The notes beneath the pieces are model-generated. The model did no database searches. It was not told where the DNA came from and saw only the letters and a list, made by a program, of their open reading frames with translations. From assembly GCF_005938105.1 (NCBI RefSeq), contig NZ_VCPE01000004.1, positions 310,001-374,000 on the forward strand: DNA of 64,000 nucleotides. Direction: 5' to 3'. This document shows, piece after piece, positions 52,964-63,385 of this stretch; positions within the stretch are counted from its first letter, which is position 1; the number at the start of each line of letters is the position of its first letter. A program made the translations under genes and the position numbers. This DNA is from Brucella haematophila (GTDB taxonomy: Bacteria; Pseudomonadota; Alphaproteobacteria; Rhizobiales; Rhizobiaceae).

Positions 52964-53188
52964 ATGAAGTATGTTTTATTATTTTCTATACCAATTCTAG
53001 CGACACCTGCCTTCGCTCGCGGAGGGCCAATTCATATAATATGCCCCCAGCGTCCATATCAGGCCGTTTATGTATGTGCCGACATAGCGAAAGCAGCCTG
53101 CGCCGCAAAGAAGACAGAAGCCGAAAAGAAGCAATGCATAACAGACACGTATGTTCAATGCCGAGGCGACTGCGAATATCGTCAATAA
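52964..53188 (+). CDS. small secreted cysteine-rich protein
   Basis: A 74-aa protein with a clear signal peptide (about 1-18, ending PAFA) and a mature part of 56 residues with six cysteines (IICPQ, VCADIAKAAC, KQCITD, VQCRGDCEYR), suggesting three disulfides in the periplasm or outside. AAGGA precedes the ATG and a terminator follows at 53228. Surrounding DNA is AT-rich. No family recognised; comparable in style with the peptides at 36 kb. Confidence 0.78.
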   Translation: MKYVLLFSIPILATPAFARGGPIHIICPQRPYQAVYVCADIAKAACAAKKTEAEKKQCITDTYVQCRGDCEYRQ

Positions 53189-53227
53189 CTGTTTTCTATC
53201 GAATAACTTTGAATATATTTGTAAATA

Positions 53228-53260
53228 TACGAAGCCGATATTAATTTCGGCTTCGTATTT
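53228..53260 (+). terminator. rho-independent terminator
   Basis: TACGAAGCCGA-TATTAATT-TCGGCTTCGTA followed by TTTG, 40 bases after the Cys-rich peptide gene. Confidence 0.88.
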
Positions 53261-53760
53261 GACATAAAATTTTCTGAACATTCACTAGGCTGGGCGGTAT
53301 TTAACAAGAAAAGCATTCGGACAGTCTTAATTCGACTTTTTCGCGTATTACTGTCTTTGAAGAAGGCCCATGTTTGCTGGAATTTTGCCCCAGCATCAAA
53401 ACAGATACCCGCGATGTATTCCTTCAGCACCCATCACATTATTGAGATCGCCTCCAATCGTGATTTATCAATATCGGGCAACACAGCCATTGAATTTAAA
53501 TCGATTAAATTATAAACAGGGTCCGCGCATATGGCACCCTTGTCATAGTAAGCTGTGATCGTTTGGTGGATCCAAGGCTTCCGTCATCTGAATGAACTTC
53601 GCGTTCAATGACACAAAGCCTGGAAACCCGACGAGAGTTTATTAAGTCTCTGGTGTCCTTTCGCTTCTGGAATTCGTCACGTAGGCTGCTTCCCAAGCCA
53701 TATGAATTTCAGAATCGAAGCATCAGACTGATTTGCGCGAACGAAAGAAGAGAGCGACAG
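53261..53760. other. intergenic upstream of zwf
   Basis: About 500 AT-rich bases with the promoter region of zwf-pgl-edd presumably near the right end. No operator or RNA was recognised. The zwf frame is open from 53608 but this part has no protein character. Confidence 0.5.
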
Positions 53761-55236
53761 ATGACCAGCCAGACTATTCCGGTAGAGCCTTTCGACTGCA
53801 TCGTTTTTGGCGGCTCGGGCGACCTAGCCGAACGCAAACTGATCCCGGCATTGTATCAGCGGCAGCGTGCAGGCCAGCTCTCCGACCCGACGCGGATTAT
53901 CGGCGCGTCACGCAGCGCCATGACCGATGACGAGTATCGCAAGTTTGCGCGCGATGCCATTCATGAGCACGTCAAGCCTGCCGAAGTCGACGAAAAGCAG
54001 GTCGAAGAATTTCTGAAGCGTGTCAGCTATGTTGCGGTCGACGCCAAGTCCGAAGAGGGCTGGGATGCGCTCAAGACGCTGATTGGCAAGAAGCCGGAAA
54101 AGATTCGTGCCTTTTACCTTGCAGTCAGCCCGACCCTGTTCGGCGACATTGCCACGCGCCTCAAGAGCCATGGCCTCATCACCCGCGACACCCGCATCAT
54201 CGTTGAAAAGCCAATTGGCCGCGATCTGGATTCGGCAATGGCGCTCAACGACACGCTGGGCAGCGTGTTCCGCGAAGACCAGATTTTCCGTATCGACCAC
54301 TATCTGGGCAAGGAAACAGTGCAGAACCTGATGGCGCTGCGCTTTGCCAATGCGCTTTATGAGCCGCTTTGGAACTCCGCCCATATCGACCATGTCCAGA
54401 TCACGGTTGCCGAAGCTGTCGGCCTTGAAGGTCGCGCCGGTTATTACAACACGGCAGGCGCACTGCGTGACATGGTGCAGAACCATATTCTCCAGCTGCT
54501 CTGCCTTGTGGCCATGGAACCGCCATCGTCGATTGAAGCGGATGCCGTGCATGACGAAAAGGTCAAGGTGCTGCGCTCGCTGAAGCCCATCACCAATGCC
54601 AATGTCGAGGATGTGACGGTTCGCGGCCAGTATCGCGCGGGCGCATCTGCCGGTGGTCCGGTTCGCGGTTATCTCGAAGACCTCGAAAGCGACACCAGCA
54701 ACACGGAAACCTTCGTGGCGCTGAAAGCCGAAATCGCCAACTGGCGCTGGGCAGGCGTGCCGTTCTACCTGCGCACAGGCAAGCGTCTGGCGACCCGCGT
54801 TTCGGAAATCGTCGTGACCTTCAAGCCGATCCCGCATTCGATCTTCGGTGAAAGTGCTGGCAAGGTCATCGCCAACCAGCTCGTCATCCGACTGCAGCCC
54901 GATGAGGGCGTCAAGCAGTGGCTGATGATCAAGGATCCGGGCCCGGGCGGCATGCGCCTGCGTCATGTTCCGCTCGACATGAGCTTTGCCGAATCCTTCA
55001 GCGAACGCAATCCGGATGCCTATGAGCGGCTGATCATGGACGTTGTTCGCGGCAATCAGACCCTGTTCATGCGTCGCGACGAAGTCGAGGCCGCATGGCG
55101 CTGGGTCGATCCGATCCTCCAGGGATGGGAGTTGAACAGTCAGCCGGTCCAGGGTTACACCGCAGGGACGTGGGGGCCATCGTCGTCCATCGCATTGATT
55201 GAACGCGACGGTCGCACTTGGCACGAAACGTTGTAA
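53761..55236 (+). CDS. zwf: glucose-6-phosphate 1-dehydrogenase
   Basis: Oxidises glucose-6-phosphate to 6-phosphogluconolactone, the entry to the Entner-Doudoroff and pentose phosphate routes. 491 aa, normal length. NADP-binding start IVFGGSGDLAERKLIPALY, active-site signature RIDHYLGKE (about 177-185), EKPIGRDL and the C-terminal DVVRGNQTLFMRRDEVEAAW. First gene of zwf-pgl-edd. Confidence 0.97.
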   Translation: MTSQTIPVEPFDCIVFGGSGDLAERKLIPALYQRQRAGQLSDPTRIIGASRSAMTDDEYRKFARDAIHEHVKPAEVDEKQVEEFLKRVSYVAVDAKSEEGWDALKTLIGKKPEKIRAFYLAVSPTLFGDIATRLKSHGLITRDTRIIVEKPIGRDLDSAMALNDTLGSVFREDQIFRIDHYLGKETVQNLMALRFANALYEPLWNSAHIDHVQITVAEAVGLEGRAGYYNTAGALRDMVQNHILQLLCLVAMEPPSSIEADAVHDEKVKVLRSLKPITNANVEDVTVRGQYRAGASAGGPVRGYLEDLESDTSNTETFVALKAEIANWRWAGVPFYLRTGKRLATRVSEIVVTFKPIPHSIFGESAGKVIANQLVIRLQPDEGVKQWLMIKDPGPGGMRLRHVPLDMSFAESFSERNPDAYERLIMDVVRGNQTLFMRRDEVEAAWRWVDPILQGWELNSQPVQGYTAGTWGPSSSIALIERDGRTWHETL

Positions 55237-55255
55237 GGACCCTGAAAGGAACGGC

Positions 55256-55954
55256 ATGAACATCGAACGTCACGACTTCACCAGCGGAACGGAACTGGCG
55301 CAATCGCTTTCTGAGGCGATTGCAATCAAGCTGGCAGCCGCAATCGCTGAGCGGGGACAGGCCACACTGGCCGTCTCCGGCGGCACCACGCCGCTGAAAC
55401 TGTTCGAGGTGCTGTCGCGCAAGATGATCGACTGGAACCTCGTCACGATTACCCTCGTTGACGAGCGTTTCGTGGCAACAGACAGCGATCGTTCCAACGA
55501 AAAGCTGGTACGGGACCATCTTTTGCGCGATCATGCAGGCGTGGCCCGTTTCATCGGCCTCTATAATCCGGCGGCGACGGCTGAAACGGCGGCGCTTGCT
55601 GCCGCCAGCCGCATCGACGCATTGCGCCGTCCTTTCGACGTGGTGGTGCTTGGCATGGGTAATGACGGTCATACCGCATCATTCTTCCCGAATGCCGACC
55701 GGCTCGATCAGGCGATCGATCCGGCAACGCGGGCGCTTGTCCTGCCGATCCATGCCGAAGGTGCGGGCGAAAAGCGCCTGACGCTGACTTTGCCGCTCAT
55801 CGCCGAGGCCGACATGCTCGTGCTTCACATCGAAGGCGCGGCCAAGCAGGCGACGCTAGAAAAGGCGCTGTCCGGCGACGACGAACTTGAAATGCCGGTA
55901 CGGGCCGTCTTCCACCATGCCCGCACCCCCATCCAGCTTTACTGGACCAGTTAA
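55256..55954 (+). CDS. pgl: 6-phosphogluconolactonase
   Basis: Hydrolyses 6-phosphogluconolactone to 6-phosphogluconate. 232 aa, DevB-type NagB-like fold with [22 protein letters not shown] and [16 protein letters not shown] 55256 has AAGGA upstream and lies 19 bases after zwf. Confidence 0.96.
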   Translation: MNIERHDFTSGTELAQSLSEAIAIKLAAAIAERGQATLAVSGGTTPLKLFEVLSRKMIDWNLVTITLVDERFVATDSDRSNEKLVRDHLLRDHAGVARFIGLYNPAATAETAALAAASRIDALRRPFDVVVLGMGNDGHTASFFPNADRLDQAIDPATRALVLPIHAEGAGEKRLTLTLPLIAEADMLVLHIEGAAKQATLEKALSGDDELEMPVRAVFHHARTPIQLYWTS

Positions 55955-55989
55955 ATTCCATTCAGGCCAGATTGGCACAGGTGATACCC

Positions 55990-57813
55990 ATGCCCATGCA
56001 GTCCGCTCACAAACGCATTCAGGAAATCACCGAGCGCATCCGTGAACGCTCCAAACCAACCCGCGAGGCCTATATTGGCCGCGTGCGCGAGGCAGCGTTG
56101 AAAAAGCCGAACCGCACGGTTCTGGCCTGCGCCAATCTCGCCCATGGTTTTGCGGCCTGCGGGCCGCATGACAAAGCGGCGCTGACTGGCGACGAAGTGC
56201 TGAATCTGGGCATCATCACCGCTTATAACGACATGCTCTCGGCGCATCAGCCGTTCGAGACTTTTCCGCAGCTCATTAAACAGGCTGCCCGCGATGCGGG
56301 CGGCGTTGCGCAGGTGGCAGGCGGCGTACCGGCGATGTGCGATGGCGTCACTCAGGGTTTCGCCGGGATGGAACTGTCGCTGTTCTCGCGTGAAGTCATT
56401 GCCATGGCCGCTGCTGTCGGCCTGTCGCATGACATGTTCGATGCCGCGGTTTATCTCGGCGTCTGCGACAAGATCGTGCCGGGCCTGATCATCGGCGCAC
56501 TGACCTTCGGTCATCTACCTGCGATCTTCGTGCCTGCGGGTCCGATGACCAGCGGCTTGCCGAATGACGAGAAGGCAAAGACCCGCCAGCTTTATGCGGA
56601 AGGCAAGGTCGGGCGCGAGGAACTGCTGATCTCGGAATCCAAGTCCTATCACGGTCCCGGCACCTGCACGTTCTACGGCACCGCCAATTCCAACCAGATG
56701 CTGATGGAAATCATGGGCCTGCATTTGCCGGGCGCATCCTTCATCAATCCGGGCACGCCGCTGCGCGATGCGCTGACGCGCGAAGCCGCCAAGCGCGCGC
56801 TGGCGATCACGGCCTGCGGTAATGAATATACGCCTGTCGGCGAAATGCTGGACGAACGTTCTTTCGTCAACGGCATCATCGGCCTCAATGCCACTGGTGG
56901 TTCGACGAACCATACGATCCATCTGATCGCCATGGCTGCGGCGGCTGGCATCAAGCTGACCTGGCACGATATTTCCGAGATTTCGGACGTGGTGCCGCTG
57001 CTGGCCCGCGTCTATCCGAACGGTCTTGCCGATGTGAACCATTTCCACGCTGCTGGCGGCATGGGCTTCCTCATCCGCGAGCTTCTCGACGGCGGCATTC
57101 TTCATGAAGATGTGCGCACCGTCTGGGGCGAAGGACTGCGCCCTTACGCCATCGAGCCAAAGCTTGGCGCTGACGGCACCGTCATACGCGAGCCGGTTCC
57201 CGAAAAGAGCGGCGACGACAAGGTGCTGGCGAAAATTCATTCGCCATTCCAGCCGAGCGGCGGCCTCAAGGTGCTGACCGGCAATATTGGCAATGCGATC
57301 ATCAAGGTTTCCGCCGTGAAGCCGGAGCGTCAGGTGATTGAAGCGCCTGCAAAGGTGTTCAACGATCAGGCCGAATTGCAGGCTGCCTTCAAGGCAGGCG
57401 ACCTGACCGGCGATTTCGTTGCGGTGGTTCGCTATCAGGGCCCGAAAGCCAATGGCATGCCGGAACTGCACAAGCTGATGACCGTTCTCGGCATCCTGCA
57501 GGATCGCGGTCAGCGCGTGGCCCTCGTCACCGATGGTCGTTTGTCCGGCGCTTCGGGCAAGGTTCCTTCCGCAATCCATGTCACGCCGGAAGCACTCGAT
57601 GGCGGCGCCATCGGAAAAATCCGCAATGGCGATGTTATCCGCCTGGATGCCGTCAATGGTACGCTGGAAGTTTTGATCAATCACGCGACACTCGACGCCC
57701 GACTTCAAGAGCGTCCCGATCTTTCCGCCAACGAACATGGCATGGGTCGCGAATTGTTCCGCGCCTTCCGGCAGATTGCCGGGCGGGCGGATGAGGGCGC
57801 TTCGGTCTTCTAG
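55990..57813 (+). CDS. edd: phosphogluconate dehydratase
   Basis: Entner-Doudoroff key enzyme, 6-phosphogluconate to 2-keto-3-deoxy-6-phosphogluconate. 607 aa, IlvD/Edd family with iron-sulfur cysteines in [13 protein letters not shown] and TACGNEY contexts, and [19 protein letters not shown] 55990 has AGGTGA upstream; TTG 55972 and ATG 55996 are alternatives. The aldolase gene eda is not nearby. The TAG stop is the first triplet of the family D repeat. Confidence 0.96.
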   Translation: MPMQSAHKRIQEITERIRERSKPTREAYIGRVREAALKKPNRTVLACANLAHGFAACGPHDKAALTGDEVLNLGIITAYNDMLSAHQPFETFPQLIKQAARDAGGVAQVAGGVPAMCDGVTQGFAGMELSLFSREVIAMAAAVGLSHDMFDAAVYLGVCDKIVPGLIIGALTFGHLPAIFVPAGPMTSGLPNDEKAKTRQLYAEGKVGREELLISESKSYHGPGTCTFYGTANSNQMLMEIMGLHLPGASFINPGTPLRDALTREAAKRALAITACGNEYTPVGEMLDERSFVNGIIGLNATGGSTNHTIHLIAMAAAAGIKLTWHDISEISDVVPLLARVYPNGLADVNHFHAAGGMGFLIRELLDGGILHEDVRTVWGEGLRPYAIEPKLGADGTVIREPVPEKSGDDKVLAKIHSPFQPSGGLKVLTGNIGNAIIKVSAVKPERQVIEAPAKVFNDQAELQAAFKAGDLTGDFVAVVRYQGPKANGMPELHKLMTVLGILQDRGQRVALVTDGRLSGASGKVPSAIHVTPEALDGGAIGKIRNGDVIRLDAVNGTLEVLINHATLDARLQERPDLSANEHGMGRELFRAFRQIAGRADEGASVF

Positions 57814-57959
57814 CACTACAGTTGCATTCTTCGCCATGCCGGGCTGCAACGCGCAATTTCCTGCGCGCCGGTGCTCACGTACCCAAAAGTACGCTCCGCT
57901 CCGGTGCTCGAAAATCACTCGTTTCGCCACGGCCTGACGAATTTGCAACTGTAGTGCTA
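57811..57959. repeat. palindromic element, family D (copy 2)
   Basis: About 149 bases with terminal inverted repeats TAGCACTACAGTTGCA / TGCAACTGTAGTGCTA (16 of 16 matching as complements except central drift). Same as 17155-17270 in reverse, plus about 30 extra bases holding an inner dyad GTACCCAAAAGTAC. The left TAG is the stop codon of edd. Confidence 0.93.
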
Positions 57960-57971
57960 AGAGGCGACGCC

Positions 57972-58010
57972 AACAAAATAAGGCAAAGCGGGTTTTGCAC
58001 CGCTTTGCCT
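57972..58010 (-). terminator. terminator downstream of folD
   Basis: AGGCAAAGCGG-GTTTTGCA-CCGCTTTGCCT, an 11-bp perfect stem; on the minus strand it is followed by TTATTTTG. A second small hairpin, GAGGCG...CGCCTC at 58036-58054, lies nearer the folD stop. Confidence 0.75.
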
Positions 58011-58063
58011 CTCAAATCGCACCAAATGGCGTAAAGAGGCGCGAAAAACGCCTCTCAATTGTG

Positions 58064-58963
58064 TCAGAAAACGGGCTTTTTTACGCCCGCACTGCGGCAA
58101 GCCGCCGTCAGCGTATTTGCCATCAGCATGGCGATGGTCATCGGGCCCACGCCGCCCGGAACCGGCGTGATTGCGCCCGCAACCTTCTCCGCATCCGCAA
58201 AATCGACATCGCCGACGAGGCGGGTTTTACCCTCGCCCTTTTCCGGTGCCGGAATGCGGTTGATGCCGACATCGATAACCGTCGCGCCGGGCTTGACCCA
58301 ATCGCCCTTGACCATCTGCGGACGGCCAACTGCTGCGACCAGAATATCCGCCGTGCGTGCAATCGCCGGCAGGTCCTTGGTGCGGCTATGGGCAACCGTG
58401 ACCGTTGCATTGGCCGCGAGCAGCAGATTGAACATCGGCTTGCCGACAATGTTGGAACGCCCGATCACCACGGCATTGAGACCGGAAAGATCGCGGCCAT
58501 GAACACGCTCGATCATGATCATCGCACCGGCTGGCGTGCAGGGCACGAAGGCCGTATCGACCTCGCCAGTGCCCAGCTTGCCGACATTGATGAAGTGGAA
58601 GCCGTCCACGTCCTTGTCCGGTGAAATCGTCTGAATGACGCGGCCTGAATCGATATGCTTCGGCAGCGGCAGCTGCACCAGAATGCCGTGAATGGCCGGA
58701 TCGTTGTTGAGGCTCTCGATCAGGTCGAGAAGCTCCTGCTCCGAAGCCGTGTCCGGCAGATCATGCTGAACGGAATGGAAGCCGCATTCCTTGGCCTTGC
58801 GGCCTTTGGAGGCGACATAGACCTGGCTCGCCGGGTCTTCACCCACGATCACCACGGCAATACCGGGAACGACGCCGGTCGCTGCAACGAGCTTTTCGGT
58901 TTCGGTCTTCACCGTGGAAACCACATCCTCGGCGAGCTTCTTGCCATCGATCAACTGGGCCAT
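58064..58963 (-). CDS. folD: methylenetetrahydrofolate dehydrogenase/cyclohydrolase
   Basis: Bifunctional enzyme interconverting methylene-, methenyl- and 10-formyl-tetrahydrofolate. 299 aa; catalytic YVASK (Tyr49-x3-Lys53), [20 protein letters not shown] and [12 protein letters not shown] are all present. ATG 58963 codes [13 protein letters not shown]; the open frame up to 59059 is not needed. Monocistronic. Confidence 0.97.
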   Translation of the reverse strand: MAQLIDGKKLAEDVVSTVKTETEKLVAATGVVPGIAVVIVGEDPASQVYVASKGRKAKECGFHSVQHDLPDTASEQELLDLIESLNNDPAIHGILVQLPLPKHIDSGRVIQTISPDKDVDGFHFINVGKLGTGEVDTAFVPCTPAGAMIMIERVHGRDLSGLNAVVIGRSNIVGKPMFNLLLAANATVTVAHSRTKDLPAIARTADILVAAVGRPQMVKGDWVKPGATVIDVGINRIPAPEKGEGKTRLVGDVDFADAEKVAGAITPVPGGVGPMTIAMLMANTLTAACRSAGVKKPVF

Positions 58964-59145
58964 AGCGAGCGCTTCTTTCTGTTCGAAATATTGGCTTTGC
59001 GAGATAAACGGGCTGCAATGTCTGGGAGATACATCACATCCGTCGGGCATACATGCCAATAAGCGTCATGGCGCGCGATGACAATTGGCGAAAGCGCGAC
59101 AAAGTGAAAATCGGGACAGGATTTTCAGAAGTTTCAGGAATGATG

Positions 59146-60927
59146 TCAGAACCGCGTGCCACGGTTCGCGCGTACATCGTCGATGGTGCGCTGCAACTCG
59201 TCCGCTTCTCCGACCGTATCAGCCCGATTGTTCTCGACTTCCCAGCGCGCGTTCGCTTCGCGAATGACGGCGGCAAGCCGCGTTTCGCCATAGGTTTCGA
59301 GCACATCTTCGGCTTCTGGTTCGTCCGGCGCCTGCCCTTCTCTCGACGGTTCCACCCTGCTTCCAAACAGGCACGAGAACAGACCGAGCCAGAGTCCGCC
59401 GAGCAATCCGGCCAGAAGTGAATTCTGCAACGACAGACCGTGCTGACTGGATGACAAATTCGCCGGTGCGACGAGGCGCACCGTGGCTCCCGTCGCCGAC
59501 AAGGTGCTCATATCACCTTGCGCCGCACGCATTTGCGCATCTTCATAAAGCGCCTGCCGTGCCGCCAGATCGCGCTCCATCGCCTGAAGGCGATTGCGGT
59601 CTTCATCCGTCGCGGGCGCTGCATTCAGCCCCCTCATTGCAGAAGCCGCCTTCTGTTCGTTTTCGACAGCTTTTCGCAGATCGGCCTGAATCAGACTACG
59701 CTGATTGGCGATTTCCGTATCGATTTCAGCAGCAAGGGTTTTGGCCGCATCGCTTTGACCGGCCGCGCGATATTGATCGACGAGCGTACCCAGCACACCT
59801 GACCGCATGTCTTCCGGCAAACCATCCTGTAACAGGCTTTCCGCCGTCATATTGCTCAAGCGACCAGCCTCGGCACCGATCCGCGCCGTTTCTGCCTTGG
59901 CGTCGGCAAATGCACTCTCAAGCGCCGCACGATCACCGTCGCCGAAATTCCGGCTGGCGCGGAATGCTTCAACCGCCGCCTTGGCGGAAGCTGCATCCGC
60001 TTCCAGCGCCTGCAAACGTTCAGGCAAACCAACATCCGGCCCGCCCGTGCTTCCTGTCAGCTGATCGCGGAAAGCCTGCGCAACGGCATTAGCAACAGCC
60101 GTTGCCGTTTGCTGTGTTGCGGCCTTGGCTTCAACCGTGACGATGCCGCTATCGAGCGCCTGCGAAAATTCCAGATGCGGGCGAAGCAATGCCGCGCCCG
60201 TTTGCCCGGAAGGCGTCGCGGGGGCAGCCTCGCCTTCCGCTGTGGTGAAACGATCAAGCGCGTGGCGTAGCTGGTCAAGAAGTGGTGGAGGCCCGAAATC
60301 CTCCGGCGACTGGATACGCGCCAGCTGGGCAGCGCGATTCAGCACCGCCTCGGATGCTATCTCGCTGCGACGTTCGGAAGGAAACACCTGCAAGGATGTA
60401 GACACGCTATAATGCTGCGGATTAAGGGCCGCATAGCCAAGTCCCAGCAACCCGCCCAATAGGGTGAAGCCCAGAATGCGGCCCCAACGCAGACGCCAGC
60501 GCCCGCGAGGCTTGGCAGGCTGCGCCATAGCGGCTGGAGCAACAACAGCAGACACCGCGTGTTCCGTTTCGGCCTGCCTTTGCACGTCCGGCGCAGGCAC
60601 TGCCGTTTGCGGTGCTGTTTCCGGCTCAAGCCGGGACTGCAATTCGGCGCGTATGGCGCTCATGCGCTGGCGCATATCGGCAGCAGGATCGTGAGCCATC
60701 GAAGGTGCAGCCGGTTCGCCGTCCAGCATTTCCTGCTTGCGGCGTAGAAGCTCATCGCGACGCCTGCGATGCTCACGCTCGGCCAGCAATTCTTCGGCAA
60801 GCTCGGCGGTGGTCCTGGTCGGGCTGACATCGGGCGCGACACCCTGAGACCGGGCCAGAAACTCGGGAGCATAAGCTAATAAGGGGCGCACAACAGCAGT
60901 TTGTCCCTTGTTGTTTTGCTCAACCAT
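59146..60927 (-). CDS. GumC/Wzz-like chain-length determinant family protein
   Basis: Membrane protein of 593 aa. A long basic, Pro/Ala-rich cytosolic N-terminus (1-145), a transmembrane helix at about 149-168, a periplasmic coiled-coil-rich region (170-510), a second helix at about 515-535 and a cytosolic tail: the topology of Wzz/GumC-type polysaccharide co-polymerases. The block NPQHYSVSTSLQVFPSERR after helix 1 fits. No tyrosine kinase part and no polysaccharide genes are adjacent. The extended N-terminus is unusual for the family. Confidence 0.75.
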   Translation of the reverse strand: MVEQNNKGQTAVVRPLLAYAPEFLARSQGVAPDVSPTRTTAELAEELLAEREHRRRRDELLRRKQEMLDGEPAAPSMAHDPAADMRQRMSAIRAELQSRLEPETAPQTAVPAPDVQRQAETEHAVSAVVAPAAMAQPAKPRGRWRLRWGRILGFTLLGGLLGLGYAALNPQHYSVSTSLQVFPSERRSEIASEAVLNRAAQLARIQSPEDFGPPPLLDQLRHALDRFTTAEGEAAPATPSGQTGAALLRPHLEFSQALDSGIVTVEAKAATQQTATAVANAVAQAFRDQLTGSTGGPDVGLPERLQALEADAASAKAAVEAFRASRNFGDGDRAALESAFADAKAETARIGAEAGRLSNMTAESLLQDGLPEDMRSGVLGTLVDQYRAAGQSDAAKTLAAEIDTEIANQRSLIQADLRKAVENEQKAASAMRGLNAAPATDEDRNRLQAMERDLAARQALYEDAQMRAAQGDMSTLSATGATVRLVAPANLSSSQHGLSLQNSLLAGLLGGLWLGLFSCLFGSRVEPSREGQAPDEPEAEDVLETYGETRLAAVIREANARWEVENNRADTVGEADELQRTIDDVRANRGTRF

Positions 60928-61104
60928 CGCTTTTTCCCGATGCCTATCCAAGCCCATCTACCGGTCCGAATGCCCGGACCATCCGCCCATGATCATGCCA
61001 TAGCACAGACCACGAGAATTATGGCATCCACCATGGCAAACAAACCGTTAAAATTGTAATTTTCCATAGTGATTCATACCGATGCGCGACTGGAGGAAGC
61101 CAAG

Positions 61105-61710
61105 ATGCCAACCAAAATGGAACATCCGGTCGATATGGGACGCCTCGAAGGCATTATTCAGTTCATTCAGGCAGCAGAACGCCTGAAAAGCACATTGCGT
61201 TCCGGCCATACCGCCGAAGGCCGTCCGGAAAGTACCGCCGAACACAGCTGGCGGCTGTGTCTTCTGGTTACATTATTCGACAAGGAGCTTGGCGATTGCG
61301 ACCGCCTGCGTCTTCTCAAAATGTGCCTTGTGCATGATTTGGGCGAGGCGATTTCCGGCGATGTCCCGGCCATTCACCAAAGCGCCGACGATGGCCGCGC
61401 CGAGCGTGAAAAGGCCGATCTCATAAAACTATGCGCGCCGCTTCCCGACGATCTGCGTGCGGAAATTCTTGACCTGTGGGCCGATTATAATCGCGGCACC
61501 TCCCCCGAAGCGATCTTCGCCAAGGGTTTCGACAAGATCGAAACCATGCTCCAGCATAATATCGGGCTAAACCCGCCCGATTTCGATTATGCATTCAATC
61601 TCGGCTATGGCCTCAAGCAGACCGAGCGCCACCCGCTATTGCGCCAGTTTCGCACCCTTGTGGATGCGCAAACAGCGCGCAATGCCGACCGCCAGAAGCG
61701 ATCAGTTTAG
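61105..61710 (+). CDS. HD-domain 5'-deoxynucleotidase-like hydrolase
   Basis: Hydrolase of 201 aa related to YfbR/HDDC2 5'-deoxynucleotidases. Metal ligands: His47 in ESTAEHSWRL, His78-Asp79 in CLVHDLGEAISGD, and Asp in the later helix KGFDKIETMLQH. ATG 61105 has GGAGGA 7 bases upstream; GTG 61069 would add 12 residues. Convergent with the next gene, overlapping by 9 bases. Confidence 0.88.
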   Translation: MPTKMEHPVDMGRLEGIIQFIQAAERLKSTLRSGHTAEGRPESTAEHSWRLCLLVTLFDKELGDCDRLRLLKMCLVHDLGEAISGDVPAIHQSADDGRAEREKADLIKLCAPLPDDLRAEILDLWADYNRGTSPEAIFAKGFDKIETMLQHNIGLNPPDFDYAFNLGYGLKQTERHPLLRQFRTLVDAQTARNADRQKRSV

Positions 61711-62304
61711 CGTCGCGAAGTGTCGCAGCGTGAAGACAATCTGGTAGAGCAAGGCGAGTGTAGCAAAGACCGCATGATAACGCCGGTTGTCCCAGAACAT
61801 GGCGATGACGCTGAACACGATGAAACAGACCGTCTGGATCGGATATTCGATGCCATAGAGATGATAATGATCGACGCCTTTCAACAAGGTGTCGAGGACG
61901 TCCACGACATGGATCAGCGCCAGAATACCGAAGAACCACTTGCGCCGTGACAGGAAATAATCACGATAGCCGGTATATTCCTCCATGCTGTCGGGAAAGA
62001 GCAGCGTGCATTGCAGGAAATAAAGCCCGGCATAGAAAATAACGAAAAGATATTTTTCGAATGTCCATTGAGGAATAATTCTGAGGCCAAACTCGAACCA
62101 CCAGAAATGCACCACCGACAGCAGCACGAAGGCCACCCAGGCCATATGCACCGGATAGATTCTCTGCTTGCCGGGATGCTGGATGAAACGCGCAACGCCG
62201 GTGAGAAGGCGCGAAACGCACAAGCCCAGAATCATGCCAATGATGATGCGGACGTGGCCGAATGCTTCTGCTGGCGGAATACCAGTAGTCAAAGACGGAT
62301 CCAT
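61702..62304 (-). CDS. hypothetical multi-pass membrane protein
   Basis: A 200-aa inner-membrane protein with about six hydrophobic segments (GMILGLCVSRLLTGVA, MAWVAFVLLSVVHFWWFEFG, FVIFYAGLYFLQCTLLF and three more). No family is recognised with confidence. Its 3' end overlaps the HD gene by 9 bases. Confidence 0.7.
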   Translation of the reverse strand: MDPSLTTGIPPAEAFGHVRIIIGMILGLCVSRLLTGVARFIQHPGKQRIYPVHMAWVAFVLLSVVHFWWFEFGLRIIPQWTFEKYLFVIFYAGLYFLQCTLLFPDSMEEYTGYRDYFLSRRKWFFGILALIHVVDVLDTLLKGVDHYHLYGIEYPIQTVCFIVFSVIAMFWDNRRYHAVFATLALLYQIVFTLRHFATLN

Positions 62305-62569
62305 TGGCCCCTCATTCCAACCGCGCGGATAAACTTAAAAATCCGCAATTTCCATGCAATTTCCTCAAGACATACTGAGCGATATTTTATGAGGCTTCAA
62401 TAATTCACGGGCAAGAAAGCTATAGTTTCCGCAGTTTTATGTTTTGTCTGCTCGTATCGATCAAATATGGCACAGCCGCCTTGCGGATCGCGAAGGCAGA
62501 GGTTTATACCGTCTGCAAACAACCCGGGCGCTCCGGCGCCGAAACATTCAGACAGGCGGAACAATCACT

Positions 62570-63385
62570 ATGCAGGATACGGTCATTCTCGTCGGTTGCG
62601 GCAATATGGGCTTCGCCATGCTCAAAGGCTGGCTCGACAACGGCATTTTGAAAGCTGGCGACGTTCATGTCGTCGAGCCGACGGATGCGCTGCGCGAGCG
62701 CGCTGCGGGCGCTGGCGTTCATGCCTATTCCAGCGCGGAAGCGCTGCCTGCCGACCTCAAGCCGCGCATGATACTGGTTGCCGTCAAGCCGCAGGTCATG
62801 AACGCTGTTCTGCCTGCCTATAAGCGCTTTGCGCCTGCCGCCACCTTTGTCAGTGTTGCAGCCGGCATCCCGGTTGCGCTGTTCGAGACGCATCTGGGCC
62901 ACGATGCAGCCATCCTCCGCTGCATGCCCAATACGCCTGCCGCCATTGGCAAGGGCATGATGGTGACCTTCAAGAACGCCAATGTGACCGCCGATAATGA
63001 AGCTTTCGTCGCACGCCTGCTCGCCACTTCGGGCAAAGTTACAAGCGTCGATGACGAAGCGCTGATGGATGCCGTCACGGCGGTTTCGGGCTCCGGCCCG
63101 GCCTATGTGTTCCACTTCATCGAAGCACTGACCGATGCTGGCGTCACCGCTGGTCTGCCCCGTGAAACGGCAGGGCTTCTCGCCATGCAGACCGTGATGG
63201 GTGCGGGCGCGCTTGCCGATGCCAGCACCGACACGCCGTCGAAACTGCGCGAGCAGGTGACGAGCCCGAACGGCACCACGGCTGCTGCGCTGGAAGTGCT
63301 GATGGGCGGCGACCGCCTCAAGACGCTTGTTGCCGAGGCCGTTGAAGCAGCGCGCAAGCGTTCCGAGGAACTCGGCAAGGCCTAA
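62570..63385 (+). CDS. proC: pyrroline-5-carboxylate reductase
   Basis: Last step of proline synthesis, NAD(P)H-dependent. 271 aa with the Rossmann start VILVGCGNMGFAMLKGWL, VAVKPQ, and the signature AVSGSGPAYVFHFIEAL and GLPRETAGLLAMQTVMGA. ATG 62570 is the family start; the frame is open upstream to 62444. Overlaps the convergent ABC gene by 4 bases. Confidence 0.95.
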   Translation: MQDTVILVGCGNMGFAMLKGWLDNGILKAGDVHVVEPTDALRERAAGAGVHAYSSAEALPADLKPRMILVAVKPQVMNAVLPAYKRFAPAATFVSVAAGIPVALFETHLGHDAAILRCMPNTPAAIGKGMMVTFKNANVTADNEAFVARLLATSGKVTSVDDEALMDAVTAVSGSGPAYVFHFIEALTDAGVTAGLPRETAGLLAMQTVMGAGALADASTDTPSKLREQVTSPNGTTAAALEVLMGGDRLKTLVAEAVEAARKRSEELGKA

